This document shows positions 8,795 through 16,266 of a stretch of DNA of 64,000 bases, one piece after another. Under the pieces are notes generated by a model. That model was not told where the DNA came from and did no database searches. It saw only the letters and a list, made by a program, of their open reading frames with translations. The stretch is from Brassicibacter mesophilus. GTDB taxonomy: Bacteria > Bacillota > Clostridia > Tissierellales > Proteiniboraceae. The translations under genes and the position numbers were made by a program. The stretch covers positions 1 to 64,000 of the forward strand of contig NZ_JBNPXI010000008.1 of assembly GCF_050433385.1 (NCBI RefSeq), given 5' to 3'. Position 1 is the first letter of the stretch. Every line of letters begins with the position of its first letter.

Positions 8795-9328
8795 TTATCC
8801 AAACACTAACCCACATATAAATACCGAAGCAACTACTGCAGCCAAATGTGATAAAAGTGCTGCTTTTAATGTATGTCTTGTATCCTTTATTCCAACTGCA
8901 CCAAAATACACAGCCATTGTGTAAAATATAGTTTCTGCTGAGCCCATCATAGTAGATGCAACTCTACCAATAAATGAATCTGGTCCATATGTAGTAACAA
9001 TGTCTTTAACAACTCCAAGTGAACCACTGCCTGATATTGGTCTCATAATAACTAGCGGCATTACTTCTTTAGGTATTCCCAGAACCTTGCCAAGTGGATT
9101 AAAAACTCTTACCAGTATTTCCATGGCACCTGAACGTTTAAATATTCCTATGGCGATAAATATGGCAATCAAATATGGCATTAATTTTATAGCAGTTTTA
9201 AAACCTTCCTTTGCACCTTCTACAAAACAATCATACATGCTTATTCCTTTAATATAGCCATGTATTAATATTATAGACATTATAGCTGGAATAATTGAAA
9301 TTGAAACTATCCTTAAACCGTCTACCAT
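8795..9328 (-). CDS. spmB: spore maturation protein B
   Basis: A 177-residue membrane protein of the nucleoside-recognition (Gate) family, with several hydrophobic segments and the conserved MRPISGSGSLG motif near residue 90. SpmA and SpmB act together in spore core dehydration and heat resistance in Bacillus and Clostridium. The ATG at 9328 is preferred over the GTG at 9337, since GAGGG then has 8-nt spacing. Only 5 bases separate it from spmA, so the two form one operon. Confidence 0.93.
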   Translation of the reverse strand: MVDGLRIVSISIIPAIMSIILIHGYIKGISMYDCFVEGAKEGFKTAIKLMPYLIAIFIAIGIFKRSGAMEILVRVFNPLGKVLGIPKEVMPLVIMRPISGSGSLGVVKDIVTTYGPDSFIGRVASTMMGSAETIFYTMAVYFGAVGIKDTRHTLKAALLSHLAAVVASVFICGLVFG

Positions 9329-9333
9329 ATGAT

Positions 9334-9909
9334 TCACCCTCTAACCTGCAGTATTTTAGCACTTATTATTCCTACAATAGTAGAAACTGCTGTAGCAATA
9401 AGAGAAGTTCCTATTATTTCTGTAGGAGCTGTAGAACCAGCATCTGCTCTTATTTTAAGTACCGTTAGTGGCACAAGCTGTATAGAGGACATATTTACTA
9501 CAAGAAACATGCACATAGCATTTGTTGCTTTGCTTTTATTATTGTTAATTGCATTCATTTCTTCCATTGCTTTTATTCCTATTGCTGTTGCAGAATTGCC
9601 AGCTCCAAACATGTTTGTAACCATATTCATTATGATTGCACTCATAGCAGGATGGTCTTTTGGAACATCTGGAAATAACATCCTCGTAATTGGTCTTAAA
9701 AGTCTGCTAAATGACTTTATTAACCCAGATTTCTCTGCTACATTCATAAGTCCTAGCCAAACACCCATTATACCAGTAAGCCCTATTGCAAATTTTACAG
9801 CCTCTTCAGCATCTTCTATTATAGCTGTATTTATTACTTCTATATTTCCTGTAAATATAGCTACTATAATACCAATAAGAATTAAGAAAAACCATATATA
9901 GTTTATCAT
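9334..9909 (-). CDS. spmA: spore maturation protein A
   Basis: A 191-residue membrane protein and partner of SpmB. It carries the nucleoside-recognition motif as MFGAGNSATAIGIKAMEEM and the family segment GLTGIMGVWLGLMNVAEKSGL. Four or five membrane spans are evident. The start is the ATG at 9909, preceded by AAGGGTGAG; the open frame continues upstream without a ribosome binding site. It is the first gene of a short operon with spmB. Confidence 0.94.
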   Translation of the reverse strand: MINYIWFFLILIGIIVAIFTGNIEVINTAIIEDAEEAVKFAIGLTGIMGVWLGLMNVAEKSGLIKSFSRLLRPITRMLFPDVPKDHPAMSAIIMNMVTNMFGAGNSATAIGIKAMEEMNAINNNKSKATNAMCMFLVVNMSSIQLVPLTVLKIRADAGSTAPTEIIGTSLIATAVSTIVGIISAKILQVRG

Positions 9910-9976
9910 CTGAAGCTCACCCTTTTTTATAATCTTATTTTGAGTATATGCCTCATATAGCCCATAGATTACAAAA

Positions 9977-9999
9977 AGCCTCATCATAATGATGAGGCT
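9977..9999 (-). terminator. terminator of the HD/nucleotidyltransferase-like gene
   Basis: A 10-bp stem, AGCCTCATCA / TGATGAGGCT, is followed on the minus strand by TTTTTG. It separates the gene ending at 10015 from spmA. Confidence 0.75.
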
Positions 10000-10014
10000 A
10001 GTTATACTGCTTCC

Positions 10015-11289
10015 CTATATAGTTTTTTCTGATTCTTTAAATCTAGTAAGATAGTTGTTTGCCAAATATTCTATATGAATCTTGTACTTGCCCATGTCTT
10101 CATCTGGCTGAAGTACCTTTCTAGTGGCAATTATATCTGAAAGCGATATTAAAAGCACATCTAAAGTGTTATCTTTAAGATCTGAGAACATTGAATAAAG
10201 TGCTTTTCCACTAACATCATTATCCTTATATAGCACTAGAGGTATCATATGCTTCGCAGTGATATCATGAAGTATATCTTTTTCTTTAAGACTAAGTCCC
10301 AATCTTTCTGCTATACTTCGTATAGCTTCTGCTCCTATTATTTCATGTCCTTTAAACCTTGTTCTGCCAGCTTCATCAACTTTTTTCGCTTTAGGCTTAC
10401 CAACGTCATGAAAAAATGCAGCTAGTTTTATTAGCTCTAATCTTGTGTGCTCATATGTTATAGATTCATTACCATGTCTTTCGTATGACTCTCTCACATG
10501 CTCTTCAAAGTAAGCATTATGATAAATTATTTCTTCTAGTGTTTTCAATGTAAGTAATGAATGTGTGAATGAATTGACAACATGATATTTACATTGTCCT
10601 ACATCCTTCATTGGTATTATCTCAGGAAATATTTCTTCTAGTACATTCAAATGCTTATCCATGAAACTAAAGTAATAGTACGTTTTTTTATTCCTTAAGA
10701 TTTGAAATAGCTCGTCAGTTAATTTTTCGTTCACAATAGTTTTTAAGAAGCATTTATCTGAAAGAATCTTTCTCTTTGTTCTATCATCCATATCAAACCC
10801 AAGCTCTGACATCAACCTTACAGCTTTCAATATCCTTACAGGGTCATCTTTAAAAACATCTTCATATACATAAACTATCTTTTCTCTATTTATATCCATT
10901 AGTCCACTAGTAGGGTCTATTATCTTTGTTTCATCTAGAACATTGCAGTCAAAGTCTAATACATCAATTGCTAGACTGTTTATAGTAAAATCTCTTTTCA
11001 TCAGATCATCTTCTATCCTGTTACCGTTCATTTTGCTAAAATTTAGTGTTATATCCCTTGTAATATCTACTACTTTATAAGTTCTATTATTCTCATCTAT
11101 AGTCACAGCCTTACTTGATATTTCATTAGCAAAAAGTGTAGCAATAATCTCTATTTTATCTTGAACTATGCAATCAATACAATTGCCACGCGTTCCTAGA
11201 ACAAAGTCTCTAATAAAATTACCTATTATGTATATTTTTGTATTTTGGTTCTTGCTTATTTCCTTAAGTCTTGCTAATAAGAATTCCAT
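10015..11289 (-). CDS. poly(A) polymerase/CCA-adding-like protein with HD domain, nucleotidyltransferase site degenerate
   Basis: A 424-residue protein with the architecture of bacterial CCA-adding enzymes: an N-terminal nucleotidyltransferase head (1-150), an RNA-binding neck (150-230) and a C-terminal HD domain (245-400; FTHSLLTL, FFHDVGKPKAKK, HDITAKHM). IEDDLMKRDFTINSLAID and the downstream RILKAVRL motif are kept. The catalytic signature is not. The expected GG is GN (IIGNFIRDFVLG), and the expected Asp-x-Asp reads Cys-Ile-Asp (NCIDCIV). One carboxylate needed for metal binding is thus missing, so I doubt nucleotide addition. The HD phosphohydrolase residues look intact. The gene stands alone, with AAGGAG before its ATG. 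Confidence 0.8.
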   Translation of the reverse strand: MEFLLARLKEISKNQNTKIYIIGNFIRDFVLGTRGNCIDCIVQDKIEIIATLFANEISSKAVTIDENNRTYKVVDITRDITLNFSKMNGNRIEDDLMKRDFTINSLAIDVLDFDCNVLDETKIIDPTSGLMDINREKIVYVYEDVFKDDPVRILKAVRLMSELGFDMDDRTKRKILSDKCFLKTIVNEKLTDELFQILRNKKTYYYFSFMDKHLNVLEEIFPEIIPMKDVGQCKYHVVNSFTHSLLTLKTLEEIIYHNAYFEEHVRESYERHGNESITYEHTRLELIKLAAFFHDVGKPKAKKVDEAGRTRFKGHEIIGAEAIRSIAERLGLSLKEKDILHDITAKHMIPLVLYKDNDVSGKALYSMFSDLKDNTLDVLLISLSDIIATRKVLQPDEDMGKYKIHIEYLANNYLTRFKESEKTI

Positions 11290-11571
11290 TTAATCAGCTC
11301 CTTATAATAAGAAGAATATGCACTTTTTCTTAATATACCATAGTTTCACTCATGATAATCAATGTTTTTTATATTTGTAATAAAAATGTGAATAAAATAG
11401 CTTAATAATTCTATTTTTAAATATTGAAAATTACCTTATATCTCTGCTTAATTTACTACTATCTTCAATATCTATTGAAAACAGCTAAATTTCAAAGTTG
11501 TGCAACTAGCTTATTCTCTGATATATTGTATACATTAAAAAAAATTTGTGAATTTATTTTAAAGTTTTATG

Positions 11572-11600
11572 TTGACTTTTATTGGAATATATGGTACTAT
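11572..11600 (+). promoter_or_regulatory. promoter of the AbrB-family gene
   Basis: TTGACT at 11572-11577 and TACTAT at 11595-11600 are separated by 17 bases, close to the sigma-A consensus, about 57 bases before the start codon. Confidence 0.75.
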
Positions 11601-11656
11601 TTAATCTGTAAAAAATAGTCGATTCTTGACACATTACGAATAGGAGGATGAATGAG

Positions 11657-11896
11657 ATGAAATCAACAGGTATTGTAAGAAAAGTAGACGAGCTTGGTAG
11701 AGTAGTTATTCCTATAGAGTTGAGAAGAACTCTTGATATAGCTGAAAGAGACTCTTTAGAAATCTATGTAGACGGAGAACAAATTATCCTTAAGAAATAT
11801 GCTCCAGCTTGTATTTTCTGTGGACAAGCTAAAGATGTGGAAATATTTAAAGGAAAAAATATCTGCCCAGGTTGCCTTGAAGAACTAAAAAAATAA
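11657..11896 (+). CDS. abrB: AbrB/SpoVT-family transition-state regulator
   Basis: A 79-residue protein. Residues 1-50 form a swapped-hairpin AbrB domain (STGIVRKVDELGRVVIPIELR) that binds DNA as a dimer or tetramer. The C terminus has a short CxxC-x(n)-CxxC motif (CIFCG...CPGC) that may bind zinc. The ATG at 11657 is chosen because AGGAGG ends 9 nt upstream; the ATG at 11648 directly abuts it. In Bacillus abrB lies at this same place beside metS. AbrB proteins repress stationary-phase and sporulation genes during growth. Confidence 0.92.
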   Translation: MKSTGIVRKVDELGRVVIPIELRRTLDIAERDSLEIYVDGEQIILKKYAPACIFCGQAKDVEIFKGKNICPGCLEELKK

Positions 11897-11923
11897 GGCT
11901 ACATAGTCAGATAAAAAAAGATA

Positions 11924-11950
11924 AAAAAACAGCCATATGGCTGTTTTTTT
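11924..11950 (+). terminator. terminator of abrB
   Basis: A symmetric hairpin, AAAAAACAGCC-ATAT-GGCTGTTTTTTT, directly after abrB. It can also serve the convergent gene ending at 11966. Confidence 0.85.
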
Positions 11951-11965
11951 ATCTTGAAATATATT

Positions 11966-12160
11966 TTAATCAAATACCTGCCTTAAGTCATATATCAACT
12001 TTTCTAAATTAATATTGTTTGCTCTCGCTGCTGTTTCTAAGGTTTCGTTATATACTGCATTGCATGTTCTACACCCCATGCTATATTTTTCAAGTACGTC
12101 TAAAACTCTCATGTTTTTCTGGATTACCTCTGCAACTGTCATATCTTTATTGACCTCCAT
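11966..12160 (-). CDS. DUF1858 domain protein
   Basis: A 64-residue protein made almost entirely of a DUF1858 domain (DMTVAEVIQKNMRVLDVLEKYSMGC), with the family's Cys pair as CRTC. Such small proteins occur widely in anaerobes, sometimes fused to hybrid-cluster or redox proteins; the role is unknown. The ATG at 12160 follows AGGGGGAGTG. It lies 24 bases after rsmI on the same strand, so it is probably in the same transcript. Confidence 0.88.
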   Translation of the reverse strand: MEVNKDMTVAEVIQKNMRVLDVLEKYSMGCRTCNAVYNETLETAARANNINLEKLIYDLRQVFD

Positions 12161-12184
12161 GCCCACTCCCCCTACCATCATATT

Positions 12185-13033
12185 CTATATATCTATGCTT
12201 TCCTTGTACACTTCCTTTTTAGGAATATTCCTTTCTTTTGACACTCTTTTTATTGCTTCTTTCTTGTCAAAGCCTCGTTCCATATATAATATAATATGCT
12301 CTTTAATGGTCATATCGTTCCATGATTCATTATCTGTATCCTCATAAAAATCAAGCGTAATACCCTTTACTACAACAACGAACTCTCCTTTAGGACTATT
12401 CTTCTTGAATTTATATAAAGCATCACTTATATCCCCTCTGAAGACTTCTTCGTATTTTTTTGTAAGCTCTCTTGCCACTGATATTTCTCTTTCACCTAAA
12501 ACCTGCAGCATATCTTCAAGTAAATTAATCAATCTATGCGGAGATTCATAAAATATGATAGTTCTTTCTTCAATTTTTAGTTTCTCTAGCCTTTCTTTTC
12601 TTTCTTTTTTATTTGATGCCATAAATCCTTCAAACACAAACCTTGAGGTCGGCAATCCTGATGTTACTAAAGCAAGAATAGATGCTGTAGGTCCTGGAAG
12701 TGCTATTACATCTATGGCATTTTCTATGGCTAGCTTAATAATATCCTCACCTGGGTCTGATATCCCAGGCATCCCTGCATCTGAAACTATGGCTATATTT
12801 TCTCCATGCAAAAGCTTTTGGATTAGAAAGTTCCCTTTTTCCCTTTTATTATGCTCATGATAGCTTGTTAACGGCTTTTTTATTTCAAAATGATTTAATA
12901 ATTTTATCGTATGCCTTGTATCTTCTGCTGCAATTAAATCAACCTCTGACAAAGTGTTAAGTACTCTTATAGTTATATCATCAAGATTTCCTATCGGGGT
13001 AGGACATATATAAAGCTTTCCTACATTATCCAA
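12185..13033 (-). CDS. rsmI: 16S rRNA (cytidine1402-2'-O)-methyltransferase RsmI
   Basis: A 282-residue SAM-dependent methyltransferase of the tetrapyrrole-methylase fold. Conserved segments are CPTPIGNLDDIT near the start, AAEDTRHTIKLL near residue 36 and VSDAGMPGISDPG near 83. FYESPHRL near 160 is also typical. It methylates the ribose of C1402 in the 30S P site. The start is TTG at 13033, with GAGGAG eight bases upstream. The leader is interrupted by MITE-like copy 2. Confidence 0.95.
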   Translation of the reverse strand: MDNVGKLYICPTPIGNLDDITIRVLNTLSEVDLIAAEDTRHTIKLLNHFEIKKPLTSYHEHNKREKGNFLIQKLLHGENIAIVSDAGMPGISDPGEDIIKLAIENAIDVIALPGPTASILALVTSGLPTSRFVFEGFMASNKKERKERLEKLKIEERTIIFYESPHRLINLLEDMLQVLGEREISVARELTKKYEEVFRGDISDALYKFKKNSPKGEFVVVVKGITLDFYEDTDNESWNDMTIKEHIILYMERGFDKKEAIKRVSKERNIPKKEVYKESIDI

Positions 13034-13075
13034 ATTATTTCTCCTCTCTTTCTCCTTAAGTACATAGATACTTAA

Positions 13076-13273
13076 TTAAATATGGATAAAATAGATAAGA
13101 GAATACTTATGAGATTTTGTTAAGAAAACTAGGCGAAAGAAACAGAAAAATCTGTTAAGAAATTTGTATGTCTGAGCAAAGCAAGTTTACAAATTTTAAG
13201 ATTTTTTTGTTTATGAGCCAATAGTTTTCTCAAAATCTTCATCACATAAAAGCACTATTTTATTCATATTTAA
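13076..13273 (-). repeat. MITE-like repeat, copy 2 (between the TrmN6-like gene and rsmI)
   Basis: A 198-bp segment with terminal inverted repeats (TTAAATATGGATAAAATAG and the near complement at 13254-13273). On the minus strand it matches copy 3 closely: AAAAATCTTAAAATTTG, then GTTTCTTTCGCCTAGTTTTC and AACAAAATCTCATAAG. It begins 8 bases after the stop codon of the upstream gene and ends about 40 bases before rsmI, so it sits inside an otherwise compact conserved operon. Confidence 0.8.
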
Positions 13274-13280
13274 ATATATT

Positions 13281-14033
13281 TTATTTAGGTTTACTCATCC
13301 CATATATGTCATAGATTTCGTCAGTATATGTTCCATCATCCTTATAAACATAAAGTGGCTTTTCAAATTTCAGTTCAGGTCTTGAAGCTTTTACACTTTT
13401 TATTAAGACTAGATTTGGTTTATCATCTATTTTAGGATGAACAAATCTTAATTTTTTCGGTTCAAGCTTATATCGTCTCAATAGACAAAGTATATCTACT
13501 ATTCTATTTGGTCTATGTACTAAGAAAAAGCTTCCATTATGTCTTAGAAGTCTGCTAGCAGTTTTAATAACATCTTCTAGAGATGTCATTATTTCATGTC
13601 TTGATATAGCCTTTTTATCGTTAGGATTTATCAACCCTCCACCAGAATTCATATATGGGGGGTTAGATATTACTGTATCAAATTTATTTACTCCAAGCAT
13701 ATCTGGAGCATCTTTAAGGTCAATATTTAGTATTTCTATGCTATCTTCTAACCTATTCATGTTAATTGATCTACTAGCCATTTCAGCTACTTCTTTTTGT
13801 ATTTCTAGTCCATATATCTTCTTGATATCATTTTTTGCCCATATTAAAAGTGGTATAATTCCTGTTCCTGTGCCCATATCCAAGATAGTTGATCCTTTTT
13901 TGATATCACAAAAATTAGATAACAGAACTGCATCCATCCCAAAACAGAATCCTTCTGTACTCTGAATTATTTTTAAGCCTTTACACTGTAAATCGTCTAT
14001 TCTCTCATTTTCTTTTAAAAATATTTGCTCCAT
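13281..14033 (-). CDS. tRNA1(Val) (adenine37-N6)-methyltransferase-like protein (YabB/TrmN6)
   Basis: A 250-residue SAM-dependent methyltransferase. The SAM motif is DMGTGTGIIPLLI near residue 45, and the catalytic NPPYM motif of N6-adenine methyltransferases lies near residue 115. The N terminus (LQCKGLKIIQSTEGFCFGMDAVLL) is characteristic of the YabB/YfiC group. The ATG at 14033 is preceded by CAGGAG; the frame runs 13 codons further without a site. Its position before rsmI is conserved in Firmicutes. Confidence 0.9.
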   Translation of the reverse strand: MEQIFLKENERIDDLQCKGLKIIQSTEGFCFGMDAVLLSNFCDIKKGSTILDMGTGTGIIPLLIWAKNDIKKIYGLEIQKEVAEMASRSINMNRLEDSIEILNIDLKDAPDMLGVNKFDTVISNPPYMNSGGGLINPNDKKAISRHEIMTSLEDVIKTASRLLRHNGSFFLVHRPNRIVDILCLLRRYKLEPKKLRFVHPKIDDKPNLVLIKSVKASRPELKFEKPLYVYKDDGTYTDEIYDIYGMSKPK

Positions 14034-14108
14034 TAAATGATCGCTCCTGTTAAATTGAGTTTCTTTATACAACTATTATTATACCATTTATCCATAAATA
14101 TAGGCAGA

Positions 14109-14135
14109 AAAAAAAGACCCTTAAAGGGTCTTTTT
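14109..14135 (-). terminator. terminator of the ferredoxin gene
   Basis: AAAAAGACCC-TTAA-GGGTCTTTTT with a minus-strand T run, 17 bases after the ferredoxin stop. Confidence 0.85.
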
Positions 14136-14151
14136 CCATATTTTCCTATTA

Positions 14152-14322
14152 TTATTCTTGTACTGGAGCATCTACTGGGCAAACATTAGCACATGCACCG
14201 CACTCGATGCATCCTTCTGGATTAATAACGTATTTATCATCTCCGGCACTGATAACATTTACTGGACATTCAGCTTCACAAGCTCCACAGCTGATGCAAG
14301 CATCTGTAATTTTATAAGCCAT
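14152..14322 (-). CDS. 2[4Fe-4S] clostridial-type ferredoxin
   Basis: A 56-residue protein with two classic CxxCxxCxxxCP motifs (CISCGACEAECP and CIECGACANVCP), each holding one 4Fe-4S cluster. It is a soluble low-potential electron carrier typical of anaerobes. The length and the symmetric spacing match Clostridium pasteurianum-type ferredoxin. AAGGAGG precedes the ATG at 14322, and a strong terminator follows. It is easily missed because an open frame on the other strand covers it. Confidence 0.97.
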   Translation of the reverse strand: MAYKITDACISCGACEAECPVNVISAGDDKYVINPEGCIECGACANVCPVDAPVQE

Positions 14323-14574
14323 TATGTTCACCTCCTTAAGGTAATGGTAATAGCTCTACGTATGTAGTTCCTTTAATATTGTATCACTTATTATTAAGCA
14401 ATAAAAGAGTTTTTATTAATTTTAATTTTTCTTTTTAACATAAATGATTTATTAATAATCAATATTGAATTTTAGGTATTTAATTTCATCTTTCTTACAC
14501 TATTTTGTCACATAGCTGTCACAATAAGTATCTATAATTAACTTTATCAAAGAAAATAATAAAGGAGTGTTCTT

Positions 14575-15405
14575 ATGAGTAATCTATCTAAAAAAAAGAT
14601 CTCAGCTCGTCTAGCCGTGCAATTTATATTTTTCGGACTTATAGCATTAATAGCTGTGAATCATACTTTAGTTGAATCAGGAAAAGAGATACCTTTTCTA
14701 TCCTCTGCATCTCTACATGGTCTATGTCCATTTGGAGGAGTTGTAAGCATTTATCAGCTTGCTACAGTAGGAACTTTTGTTCAAAAAATCCATGAGTCCT
14801 CATTCGTTTTAATGTCTATAGTTCTTTTTTTATCTATTCTATTCGGTCCTGTATTTTGCGGATGGATATGTCCTTTAGGTTCTATACAAGAATGGATTGG
14901 GAAAATAGGTAGAAAAATATTTAAAAAAAGATTTAATACCTTTATTCCATATAAGTTTGATAAATATTTAAGATATCTAAGATATGGAGTAATGGCTTGG
15001 GTAATATATGTAACTGCTCATTCAGGAAAACTATTCTTTTCAAATATAGATCCATATAACGCACTGTTCAATTTCTGGAGCAGTGAAGTTGCCATAGGTG
15101 GAGTTATTGTTTTAGTTGTTACTTTGACAGCATCTTTATTTGTTGAAAGACCATGGTGTAAGTATACTTGTCCTTTCGGAGCAATACTAGGTATAACTAA
15201 TCTATTTAGAGTATTTAAAATTAGGCGCAATTCTTCTACTTGTGTATCCTGTAATGCTTGTAACAAAGCTTGTCCTATGAACATAAATGTCTCTAAGAAA
15301 AACGTAATATCAAATCATCAATGTATTAGCTGTATGAAGTGTACTTCTGAAGCAGCTTGTCCTGTAAGTGATACCGTTGAGCTTTCAGTAGGGGGTGTAA
15401 AATAG
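14575..15405 (+). CDS. NapH/CcoG-like membrane 4Fe-4S protein
   Basis: A 276-residue protein with about four or five membrane segments (15-35, 75-100, 140-160, 175-195). Two membrane-side Cys motifs of the polyferredoxin family are present (CGWICPLGSIQEW and CKYTCPFGAILG). A cytoplasmic C terminus carries two 4Fe-4S motifs, CVSCNACNKACP and CISCMKCTSEAACP. The family passes electrons across or along the membrane in periplasmic nitrate reductase, FMN-binding and Rnf-linked systems. Here the next gene begins one base after the stop, so the two form one unit. The actual electron acceptor is not evident. Confidence 0.85.
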   Translation: MSNLSKKKISARLAVQFIFFGLIALIAVNHTLVESGKEIPFLSSASLHGLCPFGGVVSIYQLATVGTFVQKIHESSFVLMSIVLFLSILFGPVFCGWICPLGSIQEWIGKIGRKIFKKRFNTFIPYKFDKYLRYLRYGVMAWVIYVTAHSGKLFFSNIDPYNALFNFWSSEVAIGGVIVLVVTLTASLFVERPWCKYTCPFGAILGITNLFRVFKIRRNSSTCVSCNACNKACPMNINVSKKNVISNHQCISCMKCTSEAACPVSDTVELSVGGVK

Positions 15406-15406
15406 T

Positions 15407-16153
15407 ATGAAAATAAAATCATCAGTTCTAGGAATTGCTATAGTAGTAATTATGTTTGCTGGCATAGGGCTATCTTCATCACTTGGGCTATGGCAAACCA
15501 CATCATCAAAAGTTCCTGCAACATTTAAAGGGGGTGACTTTAAAGGCGAATATAATCCTGCGGATATTAGAGGCTCTTATTCATTCAATGATGTTAGTAC
15601 TATTTTCGATATACCTCTAAGTGACTTGGCGAGTGCATTTGGTGTATCTGATGTTGAAAATGTTGGTGATTTTAAAAATAAGGATTTAGAAGTGTTATAC
15701 AGTGACCTAAAAGAACAAGGATTAGAAATTGGAAATGATTCTGTAAGAGTTTTTGTTGCCATATATAAAGGATTGCCATATGAGTTTAACCCTGATACTT
15801 ACCTTCTTAAGCAAGCGGCAGATATACTCAAGAATTCAGTTGAACTATCAGAAGAGCAAATTAAATATTTAGAAAATAACAGCATTGATATTTCTTCAGC
15901 AAAAGTTCAACAACCTATCGGTACACCAGAAAGTACTGAACATATCGAAGAAACAGAGACAATGATAAAAGGAAAAACAACTTTTAGAGAAGTATTGGAC
16001 TGGGGAGTTTCAAGGGAAGATATTGAACAGGTTATAGGTACTCAGCTTCCTAATCCATTAGTAAATATTAAAGACTTCTGTGGTGAAAGCGGGTTGGAAT
16101 TTTCGACTGTTAAGAGTGAATTACAGCAAAAAATAGATAATATACAGCAGTAA
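15407..16153 (+). CDS. extracytoplasmic partner of the 4Fe-4S membrane protein, function unknown
   Basis: A 248-residue protein with an N-terminal membrane anchor or uncleaved signal (residues 5-28) and a soluble outside part. Two similar helical segments appear: SYSFNDVSTIFDIPLSDLAS at about 57-76 and TTFREVLDWGVSREDIEQVI at about 191-210. They resemble each other in layout (a fold seen with DUF4405/4Fe-4S partners), which suggests an internal duplication. There are no heme or cluster motifs and one Cys near the end. The start lies one base after the previous stop, so translational coupling is likely. I infer a redox accessory role from its neighbour only. Confidence 0.7.
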   Translation: MKIKSSVLGIAIVVIMFAGIGLSSSLGLWQTTSSKVPATFKGGDFKGEYNPADIRGSYSFNDVSTIFDIPLSDLASAFGVSDVENVGDFKNKDLEVLYSDLKEQGLEIGNDSVRVFVAIYKGLPYEFNPDTYLLKQAADILKNSVELSEEQIKYLENNSIDISSAKVQQPIGTPESTEHIEETETMIKGKTTFREVLDWGVSREDIEQVIGTQLPNPLVNIKDFCGESGLEFSTVKSELQQKIDNIQQ

Positions 16154-16184
16154 ACCAGTACTATAATTTATTTAATTTTAATAC

Positions 16185-16217
16185 AAAAAGAACGTTCATC
16201 ACATAAACGTTCTTTTT
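16185..16217 (+). terminator. terminator after the 4Fe-4S pair
   Basis: AAAAAGAACGTT pairs with AACGTTCTTTTT over a 9-base loop. The left arm plus loop is nearly the same as the left end of MITE-like copy 3. Confidence 0.8.
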
Positions 16218-16266
16218 ATTTACCTTCAAGATATACACATTGAGTACTTTAATATTTTACCTATTA

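Noticed and set aside
11424..11618. 64-codon frame before abrB
   Set aside because: No ribosome binding site, and it covers the abrB promoter; composition is that of AT-rich spacer.
14158..14367. Plus-strand 69-codon frame
   Set aside because: It is the reverse of the ferredoxin gene, whose Cys motifs and AAGGAGG site make the minus strand the coding one.
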